DNA of 35,411 nt from Ruminococcus sp. (GTDB lineage: Bacteria; Bacillota; Clostridia; Oscillospirales; Ruminococcaceae), in NCBI RefSeq assembly GCF_017464355.1, contig NZ_JAFUAG010000009.1, positions 1 through 35,411 on the forward strand, written 5' to 3'. Below the pieces are notes generated by a model. It had not been told where the DNA came from. It saw only the letters and a list, made by a program, of their open reading frames with translations, and did no database searches. Numbering within the stretch: position 1 is the stretch's first letter; each line of letters opens with the position of its first letter. A program made the position numbers and the translations under genes. This document shows, one piece after another, positions 23,109-32,158 of this stretch.

Positions 23109-24694
23109 ACGACAAGGGTAAGGAAAGAAAAGGTAAAAACAGGAAGAAACGTCCCGAAAGCAAGCTTGATAAAGAGCTGCGCAAGGGCAAAGGCAAGGTC
23201 GAGAAGACCTTTGATGCCATAACCGAGCAGGAAGTCATCGAGGAGCTTGACGAAGAAAGCGGCGAAAAGACCGTGACCGCCAGAAGCGCCACGGTGCTTG
23301 AAGAGAATAAGGAAGCTAACAGGAAAAAGAACAGGCAGGCACCTGCGAAAAAAAAGGTATCACCTCCCAGGGACGAAGCTGCCATTGCCCGTGAGAGCAT
23401 AAAGCATACCCGCACAGGGGGTATACCTGACGAGAACGAACCTCCCCGCAGACGCAGACGTTCTGCCATAAGCGATGAGATAGCCGAAAGAGCCATGCCT
23501 AAAAAGGAGCGCAAGGCGCCCTCGGCTGAGGAGATACGGGAGGCCAGACAGCGTGAGAAGAACAAGAAGCGCATAAAGACCGCCGTTGCCCTGCTGGTGG
23601 TGGCAGTGTTCGCGTTTACGGCATATTTTACCAGAAAACATTGGGTGCCCCAGCTTGAGGCTATACTCAACCGCCCCAAGGAGACTATCGTCAATGACGG
23701 TGAGGTCAAGAAGGGCAACTTCCCCCTGGGCTTTGATGAGGGCTCGGTGAGCAGCATTGCCAACACAGGCAGCTACCTGCTGTGCCTTGACAAGAACCAG
23801 TTGAAATTCTACGATGAGGACGGCGCAGAGACCAGCGCATTCAGCCACAACTATGCCGACCCCATCATGAAGACCTCGGATAAGAGGGTGCTGCTCTACG
23901 ACAAGGGCGGAAGCTCCCTTATGGTGGTGGGCAGGAAGAACGAGATGTTCTCCAAGGCTGTGAAAAACAGGCTCATCATGGCAGAACTGGCAGATAATAA
24001 CAACGTGGCCGTAGTCACCTCCGATGAGAGGTACGGCGGTATACTGACGGTATATGACGGCAACGGACGTGAGATATACAAGTGGTCCAGCAGCGCCAGC
24101 CTTATAAGCGTCACCTTTGACAAGAACGGGGACGGCTGCTATGTTACCACCTATTCGGGCAGCGGAGGAACTCTCAGCTCGGTGGTGAGATATCTTAAAT
24201 TCGACAGTGAGGAACCTGCGATGATCAGCGAACCTCTGCCCTGCCTGGCGCTGCAGGCGCTGGAAAACGACAACGGTGAGTTCTGGGTAGCAGGTGATAC
24301 CGCATTCTACAGGCTTGACCGGGACGGCAAGGTGATGACACAGTACAGCTACAAGGGCAGGCTCAAGGACTTTGACCTGAGCCGTGACTGTGCGGCTGTT
24401 ACCCTCTGCGGAGTACAGCGCAGGTCCAGTGAGCTGCTCATATTCGACAGCGACACCCAGAAAGACGAGCCCGATCATATCGTCAGCGGACGGGACGGTG
24501 AGCCTGAGCGTGTGAAGATCAGCGGCAGCAAGATAATCCTGCTCAAAGCCAGGAGCATAAACTGCTACGACCACTACGGAAATCTGGTGGCCACCGCAGA
24601 ATGCAGCTCGGATTATATAGATTTCGTATACTTCGGAGATAACGTTTATTTCTGCGACCTCAGGGAGGTAAACAAGATCTCCTTTACCACATAG
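23105..24694 (+). CDS. Membrane-anchored propeller-like protein, DUF5711-type
   Basis: A 529-aa type II membrane protein. Residues 1-157 are an extremely charged, probably disordered cytoplasmic tail rich in Lys, Arg and Glu. One helix spans 158-175. The outer domain (185-529) has repeated beta blades (YLLCLDKNQLKFYDEDG, GILTVYDGNGREIYKW, AFYRLDRDGKVMTQYSY), as in propellers of the DUF5711 kind; that family name is from memory. The start is TTG 23105, overlapping the truA stop. The basic tail could bind nucleic acid or acidic proteins. Role unknown. Confidence 0.72.
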   Translation: MNDKGKERKGKNRKKRPESKLDKELRKGKGKVEKTFDAITEQEVIEELDEESGEKTVTARSATVLEENKEANRKKNRQAPAKKKVSPPRDEAAIARESIKHTRTGGIPDENEPPRRRRRSAISDEIAERAMPKKERKAPSAEEIREARQREKNKKRIKTAVALLVVAVFAFTAYFTRKHWVPQLEAILNRPKETIVNDGEVKKGNFPLGFDEGSVSSIANTGSYLLCLDKNQLKFYDEDGAETSAFSHNYADPIMKTSDKRVLLYDKGGSSLMVVGRKNEMFSKAVKNRLIMAELADNNNVAVVTSDERYGGILTVYDGNGREIYKWSSSASLISVTFDKNGDGCYVTTYSGSGGTLSSVVRYLKFDSEEPAMISEPLPCLALQALENDNGEFWVAGDTAFYRLDRDGKVMTQYSYKGRLKDFDLSRDCAAVTLCGVQRRSSELLIFDSDTQKDEPDHIVSGRDGEPERVKISGSKIILLKARSINCYDHYGNLVATAECSSDYIDFVYFGDNVYFCDLREVNKISFTT

Positions 24695-24704
24695 GAGGCG
24701 GCAT

Positions 24705-25583
24705 ATGGCTATATATCTTGATATAGCGATCATAGTCATACTGATAGTGACCTGCATAGTGGGCTATGTCAGGGGCTTCCGCAAGTATTTCATCGGCATG
24801 GTGGCGGTGGTCATAGCTGTGGTGGCGGGTGCATATATCTCAGGGGAACTGGCTGAGCCTGTTTACGACAGGTATATGCGTGAAAAGGTAAAGACCCATG
24901 TCACCGAAGCTATAGAAGACTACGACCCGAAGGAAGTGGTCATGGAAAAGCTCCGTGAGCAGGGCTACGGCGACTACATCAGCGAGAGCGAGGTAGGGGA
25001 GATAGTAGCCCGGGGGGGCGACTACCTTGAAAATGTCAGCGAGCTGCTGAGGCAGAAAGGCGCAGGCAGTGAGGAAGTGGCTCAGGTAAAGCAGAATATC
25101 GACGGGTACTTCAAAAGCGAACTTCCCGACCAGATAAACCGCAGGCTGGAGGAAACAGGCCTGGCGCCCTATGTGGAAAAGGTGAATATCTCAGCGGACG
25201 AACTGCGTGAATGCGTTACAAGGGCAGCTGCCCAGAGCAAGGAGGACGCAGCGGACTACATCGTGGAAAAGGCCATAAAGCCCGTGCTGGTAGGCATTAT
25301 ACGCAGCCTGCTGTTTGCGATATGCTTCCTGGCGGTGATACTGCTGCTGAGGATAATAATAGCCATATCGGGGGTCATGGACAGTATCCCCGAGGCCAGG
25401 GCAGCTGACCGCTTTGCAGGGCTGGTGCTGGGGGCTATAAAGGGTCTGCTGTACTGTGCAGTCATAGCCTGGGCGCTGAGTACCCTGTGCAATGCCACCA
25501 AGAACAGCATGAGCTTTTTCAATGCCGATATAAGCGAGAAAACATTCCTTTTCAGATATTTCTTTGACTTTTTCTATAAATGA
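24705..25583 (+). CDS. CvpA family membrane protein
   Basis: A 292-aa protein with the CvpA pattern. Two N-terminal helices (about 4-24, 28-46) hold the family's GYVRGFRKYF link. Residues 50-190 form an unusually long hydrophilic, helical insertion. Two C-terminal helices (about 193-220 and 235-257) include DRFAGLVLGAIKG. CvpA proteins are tied to colicin V secretion in E. coli and to cell-wall and envelope homeostasis elsewhere. TAGGAGGCG precedes the ATG. It follows the propeller protein by 10 bases. Confidence 0.82.
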   Translation: MAIYLDIAIIVILIVTCIVGYVRGFRKYFIGMVAVVIAVVAGAYISGELAEPVYDRYMREKVKTHVTEAIEDYDPKEVVMEKLREQGYGDYISESEVGEIVARGGDYLENVSELLRQKGAGSEEVAQVKQNIDGYFKSELPDQINRRLEETGLAPYVEKVNISADELRECVTRAAAQSKEDAADYIVEKAIKPVLVGIIRSLLFAICFLAVILLLRIIIAISGVMDSIPEARAADRFAGLVLGAIKGLLYCAVIAWALSTLCNATKNSMSFFNADISEKTFLFRYFFDFFYK

Positions 25584-25598
25584 CATCGGAGGTGCGGA

Positions 25599-26129
25599 AT
25601 GTACAGTATCTATAAAGGTGAGGACTGCGCAGCAGTTATCACAGAGGAAATGGCTATCATTTTTTACAAGTCCGAGGTCAGCCTGACCTGCGTGCTGCTT
25701 GATGATGAAGCTGACACCATAGCCGTGGCGAGAGCCTATGAGGACGGCAGAAAAAGCGAATACAGCTTTGTTTCTCAGGACGGCTCGGGAAAGGTCATGC
25801 AGTCAAAGCGGGGAGAGATACTGGCTGCCCACAATGACAGTTTCGTGCTTCCCGATGAGGGCGGGGACTTCTGCTTTACTGCCCACAGCGGCAGCTACAG
25901 TGCAAAGCTTGCCGAAACAGGTGATGAATCTGTCATAGGCTACATAAAGGGAGATAAGTACAGCATCAGGGCTGAACTTGTCACCGACAGCTACAGCGCA
26001 GGCTTCGAGTTTGCAGGTGCGCTGTTCAAGGCAGCCAATGCCTTCGAGTGCCGCTTTGAAAACAGCAGCGGCGAGGGAGTCTTCATGGATATGACAGGCT
26101 TCGAGGAGTATGAGGCTGATGAAGAATAA
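25599..26129 (+). CDS. Hypothetical acidic protein, 176 aa
   Basis: Not recognised. An acidic, beta-rich soluble protein without signal peptide, Trp or metal motif. A TCGGAGGTGC site lies before the ATG, and the 15-base gap to cvpA points to shared transcription. It ends 51 bases before clpE. Confidence 0.68.
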   Translation: MYSIYKGEDCAAVITEEMAIIFYKSEVSLTCVLLDDEADTIAVARAYEDGRKSEYSFVSQDGSGKVMQSKRGEILAAHNDSFVLPDEGGDFCFTAHSGSYSAKLAETGDESVIGYIKGDKYSIRAELVTDSYSAGFEFAGALFKAANAFECRFENSSGEGVFMDMTGFEEYEADEE

Positions 26130-26180
26130 GACTATCTCAAATATAAATATACAAAATAGTAAGCGAAAGGAGAATGAACC

Positions 26181-28508
26181 ATGATAAAGTGTTCAAGATG
26201 CGGCAAAAGGCCTGCGGTGGTCTTTGTATCATCGACCAACCCCAACGACCCTACCAAGGCGATGAAGAACGAGGGTCTGTGCCTTAGCTGCGCCAGAGAA
26301 CTGAAGATACCCCAGGTCGAGGACTACATCAAGAAAATGGGTATCTCAGATGAAGATATCGAGGCGATGAACGATACATTTGAAGACCTTGATGACGGCG
26401 CTGATTTCGAGCCCGGCGGCAGCGGCACCATGCCTGACATATTGTCGAACCTGTTCGGCGGCATAAAGAACATGGCCGACAGCCTTGAAAAGAACCTGAC
26501 AGGAGGAGAAGGCTTCGGCGCACCCAAGTCAGACCAGCCCCCCAGACGCAAGGAGGGCGACCAGAACCGCAATGACCCCAGGGGCAAGGGCGGCAAAAAG
26601 CTGAAATTCTTAAACAACTACTGCACCAACCTGACCCAGAAGGCCCGTGACGGCGAGCTGGACAACATCATCGGAAGAGACCGCGAGATATCCAGAGTGG
26701 AGCATATACTGTCCAGAAGGCAGAAGAACAACCCCTGCCTTATAGGCGAACCCGGTGTCGGCAAGACCGCCATAGCTGAGGGCATTGCCCAGAAGATAGT
26801 TTCGGGGGACGTACCCTTCCACCTTCTCGGCAAGGAGATATATCTTCTTGACCTGACATCGCTGGTGGCAGGCACCCAGTTCCGCGGCCAGTTCGAGAGC
26901 CGCTGCAAGGGTCTGGTAGAAGAGGTAAAGGCCGAGGGCAATATCATACTGTTCATAGATGAGGTGCATACACTGGTAGGCACAGGCGATTCCGAAGGCA
27001 GCATGAATGCCGCAAATATCCTGAAGCCCAGCCTTTCAAGAGGCGAGATACAGGTCATAGGCGCTACCACTTTCTCTGAGTACCGCAAGTACATCGAGAA
27101 GGACTCAGCCCTTGAAAGACGTTTCCAGCCTGTCACCGTAGGTGAGCCCACGGTGGAGGATACTGTTTCCGTGCTGGAGGGCATTAGCAAGTATTATGAG
27201 GAGTATCACCGTGTCCATGTGAGCAAGGAGTCACTGAGGAAGTGCGCTATACTTTCCGAGAGATATATAAACGACCGTTTCCTGCCCGACAAGGCCATCG
27301 ACCTGCTGGACGAGGCCTGTGCCTGCACCAGCATAAGGACTCCTGAGATAGCCGAATATGACAAGGCCAAGAAGGAACTGAAGGAGCATAACGACCTGGC
27401 AGAGCGCCTTGAGCTGAGCAATGACCCCGACTACGAAGCTATCGCCAAGGAGAAGAGCGAGGTCAGCCGCCTGCAGAAGGTCGTTGACGACCTGAACGAC
27501 AAGCTTAAAGAGGTATATGTCACCGATGAGGATATCTCCAAGGTCATCGAACTGTGGACGGGCATACCCGCCAACAAGATCGCTGAGAGCGAGTTCGAGA
27601 AGATAAGGAACCTCCGCGATGAGATGTCCAAGCGTGTCATCGGCCAGGACGAAGCTGTTGACAAGGTGGCTAAGGCCATAAAGCGCACCAGGGTGCAGCT
27701 CGACAAGCGCCGCAGGCCTGCGTCCTTCATTTTCGTGGGACCCACAGGTGTGGGCAAGACCGAGCTGGTAAAGGTGCTGGGCGAGTCCCTGTTCGATGCC
27801 ACTGAGCCCCTTATCAGGATAGATATGTCCGAGTATATGGAGAAGTACAGCGTTTCCAAGCTCATAGGCTCGCCTCCGGGTTATGTGGGCTATGACGAGG
27901 CTGGCCAGCTGACCGAAAAGGTAAGGCGCAGACCCTACAGCGTGGTGCTTTTCGATGAGATAGAAAAGGCTCACCCCGATGTCATGAATATCCTCCTGCA
28001 GATACTGGACGAGGGCAGGATAAACGATTCACAGGGCAGGAGCGTTTCCTTTGAGAACACTGTCATAGTCATGACCTCAAATGCAGGCGCTGCTGACAAG
28101 GACTCCGGCGTGGGCTTCAACAAGACCGACAACGAGATAGCTGAGAACAAGGCCATGAAGGCTCTGCGTGAGTTCCTCAAGCCCGAGTTCATCGGCCGTG
28201 TGGACGAGATAGTAATGTTCAACTCACTGACCAAGGAGGACTACTGCAAGATAGCAGCCCTCATGCTGGACGAGATGAAGCAGCCCCTGTCCGAAAAGGC
28301 TATCAAGCTGGAATACACCGATGAGGCTCTCAGGCTCATCGCCGAAAAGAGCCACGGCAAGCGCCTTGGCGCAAGAGATATCCGCCGTGTTATCCGTGCT
28401 GAGGTGGAGGACAAGATAGCAGAGGTCATCGTTGAGCATGGCGAAGGCTGCATAGGTCTTGTAAGGGTAGGCGCTGAGGGCGACAAGCTGACAGTGACTA
28501 CAGAGTAA
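26181..28508 (+). CDS. clpE: ClpE-type ATP-dependent unfoldase (HSP100)
   Basis: A 775-aa double AAA+ unfoldase, partner of the ClpP peptidase or a stand-alone disaggregase. The N-terminus is a zinc finger (C4, C7, C34, C37), as in ClpE, and not the double Clp-N repeat of ClpC. An acidic, Gly-rich linker (60-140) follows. D1: Walker A GEPGVGKT (189-196), Walker B LFIDEVH. A middle coiled region (about 395-445). D2: Walker A GPTGVGKT (520-527), Walker B LFDEIEKAH. A VGF tripeptide (644-646) sits where ClpP-docking loops lie. No CtsR operator is evident upstream. AAAGGAG precedes the ATG. Confidence 0.93.
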   Translation: MIKCSRCGKRPAVVFVSSTNPNDPTKAMKNEGLCLSCARELKIPQVEDYIKKMGISDEDIEAMNDTFEDLDDGADFEPGGSGTMPDILSNLFGGIKNMADSLEKNLTGGEGFGAPKSDQPPRRKEGDQNRNDPRGKGGKKLKFLNNYCTNLTQKARDGELDNIIGRDREISRVEHILSRRQKNNPCLIGEPGVGKTAIAEGIAQKIVSGDVPFHLLGKEIYLLDLTSLVAGTQFRGQFESRCKGLVEEVKAEGNIILFIDEVHTLVGTGDSEGSMNAANILKPSLSRGEIQVIGATTFSEYRKYIEKDSALERRFQPVTVGEPTVEDTVSVLEGISKYYEEYHRVHVSKESLRKCAILSERYINDRFLPDKAIDLLDEACACTSIRTPEIAEYDKAKKELKEHNDLAERLELSNDPDYEAIAKEKSEVSRLQKVVDDLNDKLKEVYVTDEDISKVIELWTGIPANKIAESEFEKIRNLRDEMSKRVIGQDEAVDKVAKAIKRTRVQLDKRRRPASFIFVGPTGVGKTELVKVLGESLFDATEPLIRIDMSEYMEKYSVSKLIGSPPGYVGYDEAGQLTEKVRRRPYSVVLFDEIEKAHPDVMNILLQILDEGRINDSQGRSVSFENTVIVMTSNAGAADKDSGVGFNKTDNEIAENKAMKALREFLKPEFIGRVDEIVMFNSLTKEDYCKIAALMLDEMKQPLSEKAIKLEYTDEALRLIAEKSHGKRLGARDIRRVIRAEVEDKIAEVIVEHGEGCIGLVRVGAEGDKLTVTTE

Positions 28509-28509
28509 A

Positions 28510-29052
28510 ATGCTTGACCCGCAGATAAGAGATAAGCTTTTCTTTCAGATAGAAACGACCTCCCCGAAGATACGCATTTTTGAGGAGGTCATCATCGGTA
28601 AGTCGCGGTGCGATTTCTTTGCCGTCACCGATAAGCTGACAGGCTACGAGATAAAAAGCGATGCTGACAGCTACACCAGGCTGCGCTCACAGGTGAAAAG
28701 CTATGACAGGTTCTTCGACGAGAATTATCTGGTGGTAGGGAAGACCCACCGCAAAAGCGCGGAAAAACATATCCCCGAATACTGGGGGCTTATCTGCGTT
28801 GATGAGGACAGCATTGAAACTGTCCGTGAGGCCTGCCCCAACCCAAAGGTAAAGACCACCGAACAGCTGAGGCTTCTGTGGAAGCGGGAGCTGTGGAACA
28901 TTCTTGACAGGTACAGCCTGCCCAAGTACCGCAGCTGCAGCAGGCAGTTCATCACGAAAAAGCTGCTGGCTTTCATAGATGAAAAAATGCTGAAAGCCGA
29001 GATATGCACCGAGCTTTTCGAGCGTGACTATGTGAAGGAAGGCTTTGTCTGA
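28510..29052 (+). CDS. sce7726-like protein with PD-(D/E)XK fold
   Basis: A 180-aa protein that starts one base after the clpE stop. Asp35 and the Glu47-x-Lys49 triad (RCDFF... YEIKSD) match a PD-(D/E)XK nuclease-type core, and the segment DSYTRLRSQVKSYDRFFD matches the sce7726 family as I remember it. Such proteins are uncharacterised, and some lie in accessory regions. No ribosome site is clear, so it is probably translated by coupling to clpE. It is the last gene before the strong terminator at 29064. Confidence 0.75.
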   Translation: MLDPQIRDKLFFQIETTSPKIRIFEEVIIGKSRCDFFAVTDKLTGYEIKSDADSYTRLRSQVKSYDRFFDENYLVVGKTHRKSAEKHIPEYWGLICVDEDSIETVREACPNPKVKTTEQLRLLWKRELWNILDRYSLPKYRSCSRQFITKKLLAFIDEKMLKAEICTELFERDYVKEGFV

Positions 29053-29063
29053 AAACATATGAC

Positions 29064-29102
29064 AAGAGGAAAGAATGGAGAGTGCCGTTCTTTCCTCTTT
29101 TT
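29064..29102 (+). terminator. Strong terminator closing the housekeeping block
   Basis: A 15-bp stem (29064-29078 with 29085-29099, one wobble) and 6-base loop run into a T tract (29098-29102). The base composition changes right after it. Confidence 0.9.
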
Positions 29103-29177
29103 GCATTCACAACTATTCTCCCGGCGGCGTAATATGTCAGCAGAGGGCGACCTCTGAAAGAAACGGAGATGATGTGA

Positions 29178-29243
29178 ATGGATAAATTTGAGAAGAATAT
29201 CTTAGAGAAGATAATTAGGCTTAAGTTGTGGTATTATAAGTAA
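29178..29243 (+). CDS. Possible 21-aa peptide
   Basis: ATG 29178 follows CGGAGATGATG and encodes a short basic, amphipathic peptide ending WYYK before TAA. Its 3' half is the 22-base element shared with 30817-30838. It may be a leader peptide for the ATPase gene 18 bases downstream, or the remains of a gene end. Confidence 0.3.
   Translation: MDKFEKNILEKIIRLKLWYYK
29215..29237 (+). repeat. Shared upstream element, copy A
   Basis: TTAGGCTTAAGTTGTGGTA followed by TTAT. The 22 bases TAATTAGGCTTAAGTTGTGGTA are identical to copy B upstream of the first LRR gene. A TATTAT (29232-29237) could serve as -10, but no good -35 is present. Confidence 0.55.
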
Positions 29244-29261
29244 AAGGCAGGTGATTAAGCT

Positions 29262-30767
29262 ATGAAAGGCGTGTTTACCAATACAGCCTTTAACGGTTAT
29301 GAGGTTACTCCAAAGCAACCGACAGATGCAGATACCAAAAGGTATATATTTGCTGTGTTAAAGAAACGTATAGAAGATTGGCACAATGCAGGGTGTGATG
29401 AGCAGATACATTGTGTAGCTTTAAGCGGTGTCAGGAGAATAGGCAAAACTACTGTATTAAAGCAGCTATACAATGAGACCTCCCATTCAGTTTATATAGA
29501 AGGTGGTACTTTCAAGGGCAGTCTTTATAAGCTGATAACGCAGGCACAGCAGGCAGGTATTCGGCATATCTTTATAGACGAAGCAAGTAAGCTGGACGGT
29601 GAATCAAGGGGCGAACTTATTGCATTGGTAAAGAACGGCACACGGGGCGTTTTCTTTGTGCTTACTGGCAGTGTTGCGTATCTTATCGACAACATTTCCG
29701 CTTCTATCTGTGATTGTGAGTTATTAGAGTTACCGCCTATACTTTATACGGAAAGGCTTATATGGCATAAGGGTATATCTGTAAATAGGATAAATAAGGC
29801 TTTGGGTATCACTACTAATGATAGTTTTATAGCTTGGCTGCGCACAGGAGAGCGAGTGGTGCAGGAAAAGAGCGATTATATACAAGGTATAGTCCGAGAT
29901 ACGTTATCCTCATATTCGGGTAATGATTTTGATGATATAAAGGCAATCTTCGGTAACAGACGTTTGAATAAGACAGAGATACAGATGTTATTGTCTTATG
30001 TGGGGTGTTGCCAGTTGCTTTATATTTTGCAAAGTAATCAGCATTACCCCAACACTCCTAACATTACAGTAACAGAGTATGATGAGCAAACACAGCAGAG
30101 GGTAAGCAGGCTGAAAAACTCTTTGGATAATCTAAAGAAATCCTTGAAGCGAGAGGTAATATCAGCCTTTTGTTCTGTATTGGAAAATGCAAGGTTAGCG
30201 CATAGGATATTCAGCTATGATGAGACGGATAATACAGAGTTGAAGAAGGCAATAAGTGAGTATGCTGTGCCTGCTTATGTTTTTGAATATCCACAGTTTA
30301 TAAATGATTACTTTGGCGTAGATGTTAGTAATGCTTTGATAGACAACTGGGTAGAGTACACTATACTCATAAAAGCTATGTATTATTATGATATGGCGGG
30401 TAAGTATAGAACAGGCAGCGGTGCTTCTGAAATAGATGTGGTGTATTCATACAGTCCTATTGATTTGTTAAACAAAGGTGCTATTGAGGTAAAGAACGGT
30501 GCATATCCAGATAGAAAAGCGATGCGCTACACAAACACTTCATTGGAGAATATAAGAGAACTTATAATCTCTTGCAACAATGTGTGTTATAAAGATTTAA
30601 GCGATACGCTGCCTAAAAGTTCTTCTTTTGAATTTGTGGGTAGGTTGCGTAATGACATCATTGTAGTTCTGCTTGAACTTGGGTACATTGAGAAACAGTA
30701 TACACAAAGCGAAAGTTCTGTAACTTTGCACGAATTATATGAGAAATACAGTAACCATACTAACTGA
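29262..30767 (+). CDS. P-loop ATPase with C-terminal nuclease-like motif
   Basis: A 501-aa protein of the AAA_14/DUF4143-like group. Walker A is GVRRIGKTT (56-64), the arginine-rich form typical of this family. Walker B is IFIDEAS (103-109), and a sensor is VLTGS. Residues 180-360 are helical. Near the C-terminus Glu390/Asp392 and Glu409-x-Lys411 (SEIDVVY, AIEVKNG) fit a PD-(D/E)XK core. Family members are widespread, uncharacterised and variable between strains; a role in defence or toxin-like control is a guess. AAAGGCAGGTGAT precedes the ATG. It is much more AT-rich than the genes before 29052. A terminator follows at 30771. Confidence 0.82.
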   Translation: MKGVFTNTAFNGYEVTPKQPTDADTKRYIFAVLKKRIEDWHNAGCDEQIHCVALSGVRRIGKTTVLKQLYNETSHSVYIEGGTFKGSLYKLITQAQQAGIRHIFIDEASKLDGESRGELIALVKNGTRGVFFVLTGSVAYLIDNISASICDCELLELPPILYTERLIWHKGISVNRINKALGITTNDSFIAWLRTGERVVQEKSDYIQGIVRDTLSSYSGNDFDDIKAIFGNRRLNKTEIQMLLSYVGCCQLLYILQSNQHYPNTPNITVTEYDEQTQQRVSRLKNSLDNLKKSLKREVISAFCSVLENARLAHRIFSYDETDNTELKKAISEYAVPAYVFEYPQFINDYFGVDVSNALIDNWVEYTILIKAMYYYDMAGKYRTGSGASEIDVVYSYSPIDLLNKGAIEVKNGAYPDRKAMRYTNTSLENIRELIISCNNVCYKDLSDTLPKSSSFEFVGRLRNDIIVVLLELGYIEKQYTQSESSVTLHELYEKYSNHTN

Positions 30768-30770
30768 TAG

Positions 30771-30804
30771 CTACCTCTCACTTTCGGGTGAGGGGTAGTT
30801 TATT
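30771..30804 (+). terminator. Terminator after the ATPase gene, copy 1
   Basis: CTACCTCTCAC pairs with GTGAGGGGTAG (11 bp, one wobble, 30771-30798) followed by TTTATT. The same 28 bases plus tail recur at 32107-32140. Confidence 0.85.
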
Positions 30805-30811
30805 ATAAGGC

Positions 30812-30840
30812 TTGTAATTAGGCTTAAGTTGTGGTATAAT
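30812..30840 (+). promoter_or_regulatory. Promoter of the first LRR gene, element copy B
   Basis: TTGTAA (30812-30817), 17 bases and a perfect TATAAT (30835-30840). The spacer is the conserved element shared with copy A. The transcript would start about 25 bases before the ATG at 30872. Confidence 0.75.
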
Positions 30841-30871
30841 AACACAAGATTATTTTGGAGGGAGAATGATT

Positions 30872-32098
30872 ATGTTATTTGCAAGTAAGGTAGAGGGCGA
30901 TATTGTTTATGTTAAAGATACAGAGGATAATACAGAAGAAAAGGTATCAAAGTCTGTTGCAATGAAGACAGAAGGAATACTTGGAGTATCAAGAGAGGGT
31001 GTTAAGGCAGTTACGAATGAAGAACTGATAGGTCTTTCTATGGCAGAACTGAGAATAACAAATATCGGGTGTCCTTTGAAAATTGAAGGTACAGAGATAA
31101 AAGAGTGTTTAAATAAGAATGTAACGAAAATAATAGTACCTTATGGGGTTACAAGTATAGGGGAAGAGGCTTTTGCAATGTGTAAAAAGTTGCAAAATAT
31201 AGAGATGCCGATTACTGTAACAAGCATAGGCAAGTGTGCTTTTTTAAATTGTGATAGTTTAGAAAGCATAGAGATACCAGATAGTGTAGTGAGTATAGGT
31301 AATGGAGCGTTTACTTGGTGTGAACATTTACATAATATAAATATACCGAATAGCGTCACAAGCATTGGTGCTTTAGCTTTTTGGGCTTGTCACAGCTTGC
31401 AAATTATAGAGATACCAGATGGTGTTTCAACTATAGGCGGCAATACTTTCAAATCGTGCAATAATTTACAGAGCGTAAAGATACCAAATAGTGTAAAAAG
31501 TATAGGCGAACACGCTTTTAATGGTTGTGAAAGTTTACAGAACATAGAGATACCGAATAGTGTAATAAGCATAGGTGTGAGTGCTTTTGCAGGTTGTAAC
31601 AGCTTTAAGAGTATAGAGATACCAAACAGTGTAGAAAGCATAGGTGAGGGTGCTTTTTCAAACTGTAAGGGATTAGAAAGCATAGATATACCTGATAGTG
31701 TAACGAGTATAGGTGTAGTTGCTTTTCAGGGATGTAGTAGTTTGAAGAGAATAAAGATTCCTAATAATACAACAAGTATAGAATATGGCACTTTTCTGGA
31801 GTGTACAGGTTTACAGAGCATAGAAATATCTGATAGTATAACAGAGATAGGTCATGCGGCTTTTGAGGATTGTACTTGCCTACAGAGCTTAAAGATACCA
31901 AATAGTGTGGCAAGTATAGGCAATCTGGCTTTTAATAGTTGTAAGGGCTTACACCACATAGAGATTCCAAGCAGTGTAAAGAGTATAGGAGATTCCGTTT
32001 TTAAGGATTGTAAGAGTTTACAGAGTATAAAGTGTGAGAAGGGCAGTTACGCAGAGCAGTATGCAAAGGAAAACGGTTTACCAATAGAATACATATGA
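30872..32098 (+). CDS. BspA-type leucine-rich-repeat protein, 408 aa
   Basis: An N-terminal head domain (1-75) starts MLFASKVEGDIVYVKDTEDN. About thirteen 23-residue repeats of the LRR_5/BspA type follow (pattern I-P-N-S-V-x-S-I-G-x-x-A-F-x-x-C-x-x-L-x-x-I). The tail resembles the end of Treponema/Trichomonas BspA repeats (YAEQYAKENGLPIEYI). No signal peptide, wall anchor or membrane helix is present, so it is probably cytoplasmic, unlike most BspA proteins. ATG 30872 was chosen over 30866 because GGAGGGAG ends at 30864. The gene is AT-rich. The head domain recurs in the next gene. Confidence 0.88.
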   Translation: MLFASKVEGDIVYVKDTEDNTEEKVSKSVAMKTEGILGVSREGVKAVTNEELIGLSMAELRITNIGCPLKIEGTEIKECLNKNVTKIIVPYGVTSIGEEAFAMCKKLQNIEMPITVTSIGKCAFLNCDSLESIEIPDSVVSIGNGAFTWCEHLHNINIPNSVTSIGALAFWACHSLQIIEIPDGVSTIGGNTFKSCNNLQSVKIPNSVKSIGEHAFNGCESLQNIEIPNSVISIGVSAFAGCNSFKSIEIPNSVESIGEGAFSNCKGLESIDIPDSVTSIGVVAFQGCSSLKRIKIPNNTTSIEYGTFLECTGLQSIEISDSITEIGHAAFEDCTCLQSLKIPNSVASIGNLAFNSCKGLHHIEIPSSVKSIGDSVFKDCKSLQSIKCEKGSYAEQYAKENGLPIEYI

Positions 32099-32106
32099 CC
32101 TTTAAA

Positions 32107-32140
32107 CTACCTCTCACTTTCGGGTGAGGGGTAGTTTATT
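32107..32140 (+). terminator. Terminator after the first LRR gene, copy 2
   Basis: The 28-base hairpin (32107-32134) is identical to copy 1 and again followed by TTTATT. Confidence 0.85.
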
Positions 32141-32158
32141 GATATAATTTCTGGAGGG

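Noticed and set aside
23360-24757. 465-codon open frame on the minus strand
   Set aside because: It is the mirror of the propeller-protein gene, has no ribosome site and reads as His-, Val- and Gly-rich nonsense typical of antisense frames in GC-rich genes.
26130-26180. CtsR operator before clpE
   Set aside because: The tandem GGTCAAA heptads expected for CtsR are not there.
31140-32040. Regular repeats that resemble a CRISPR array
   Set aside because: The period is 69 bases, the frame is open throughout, and it translates into 23-residue leucine-rich repeats.
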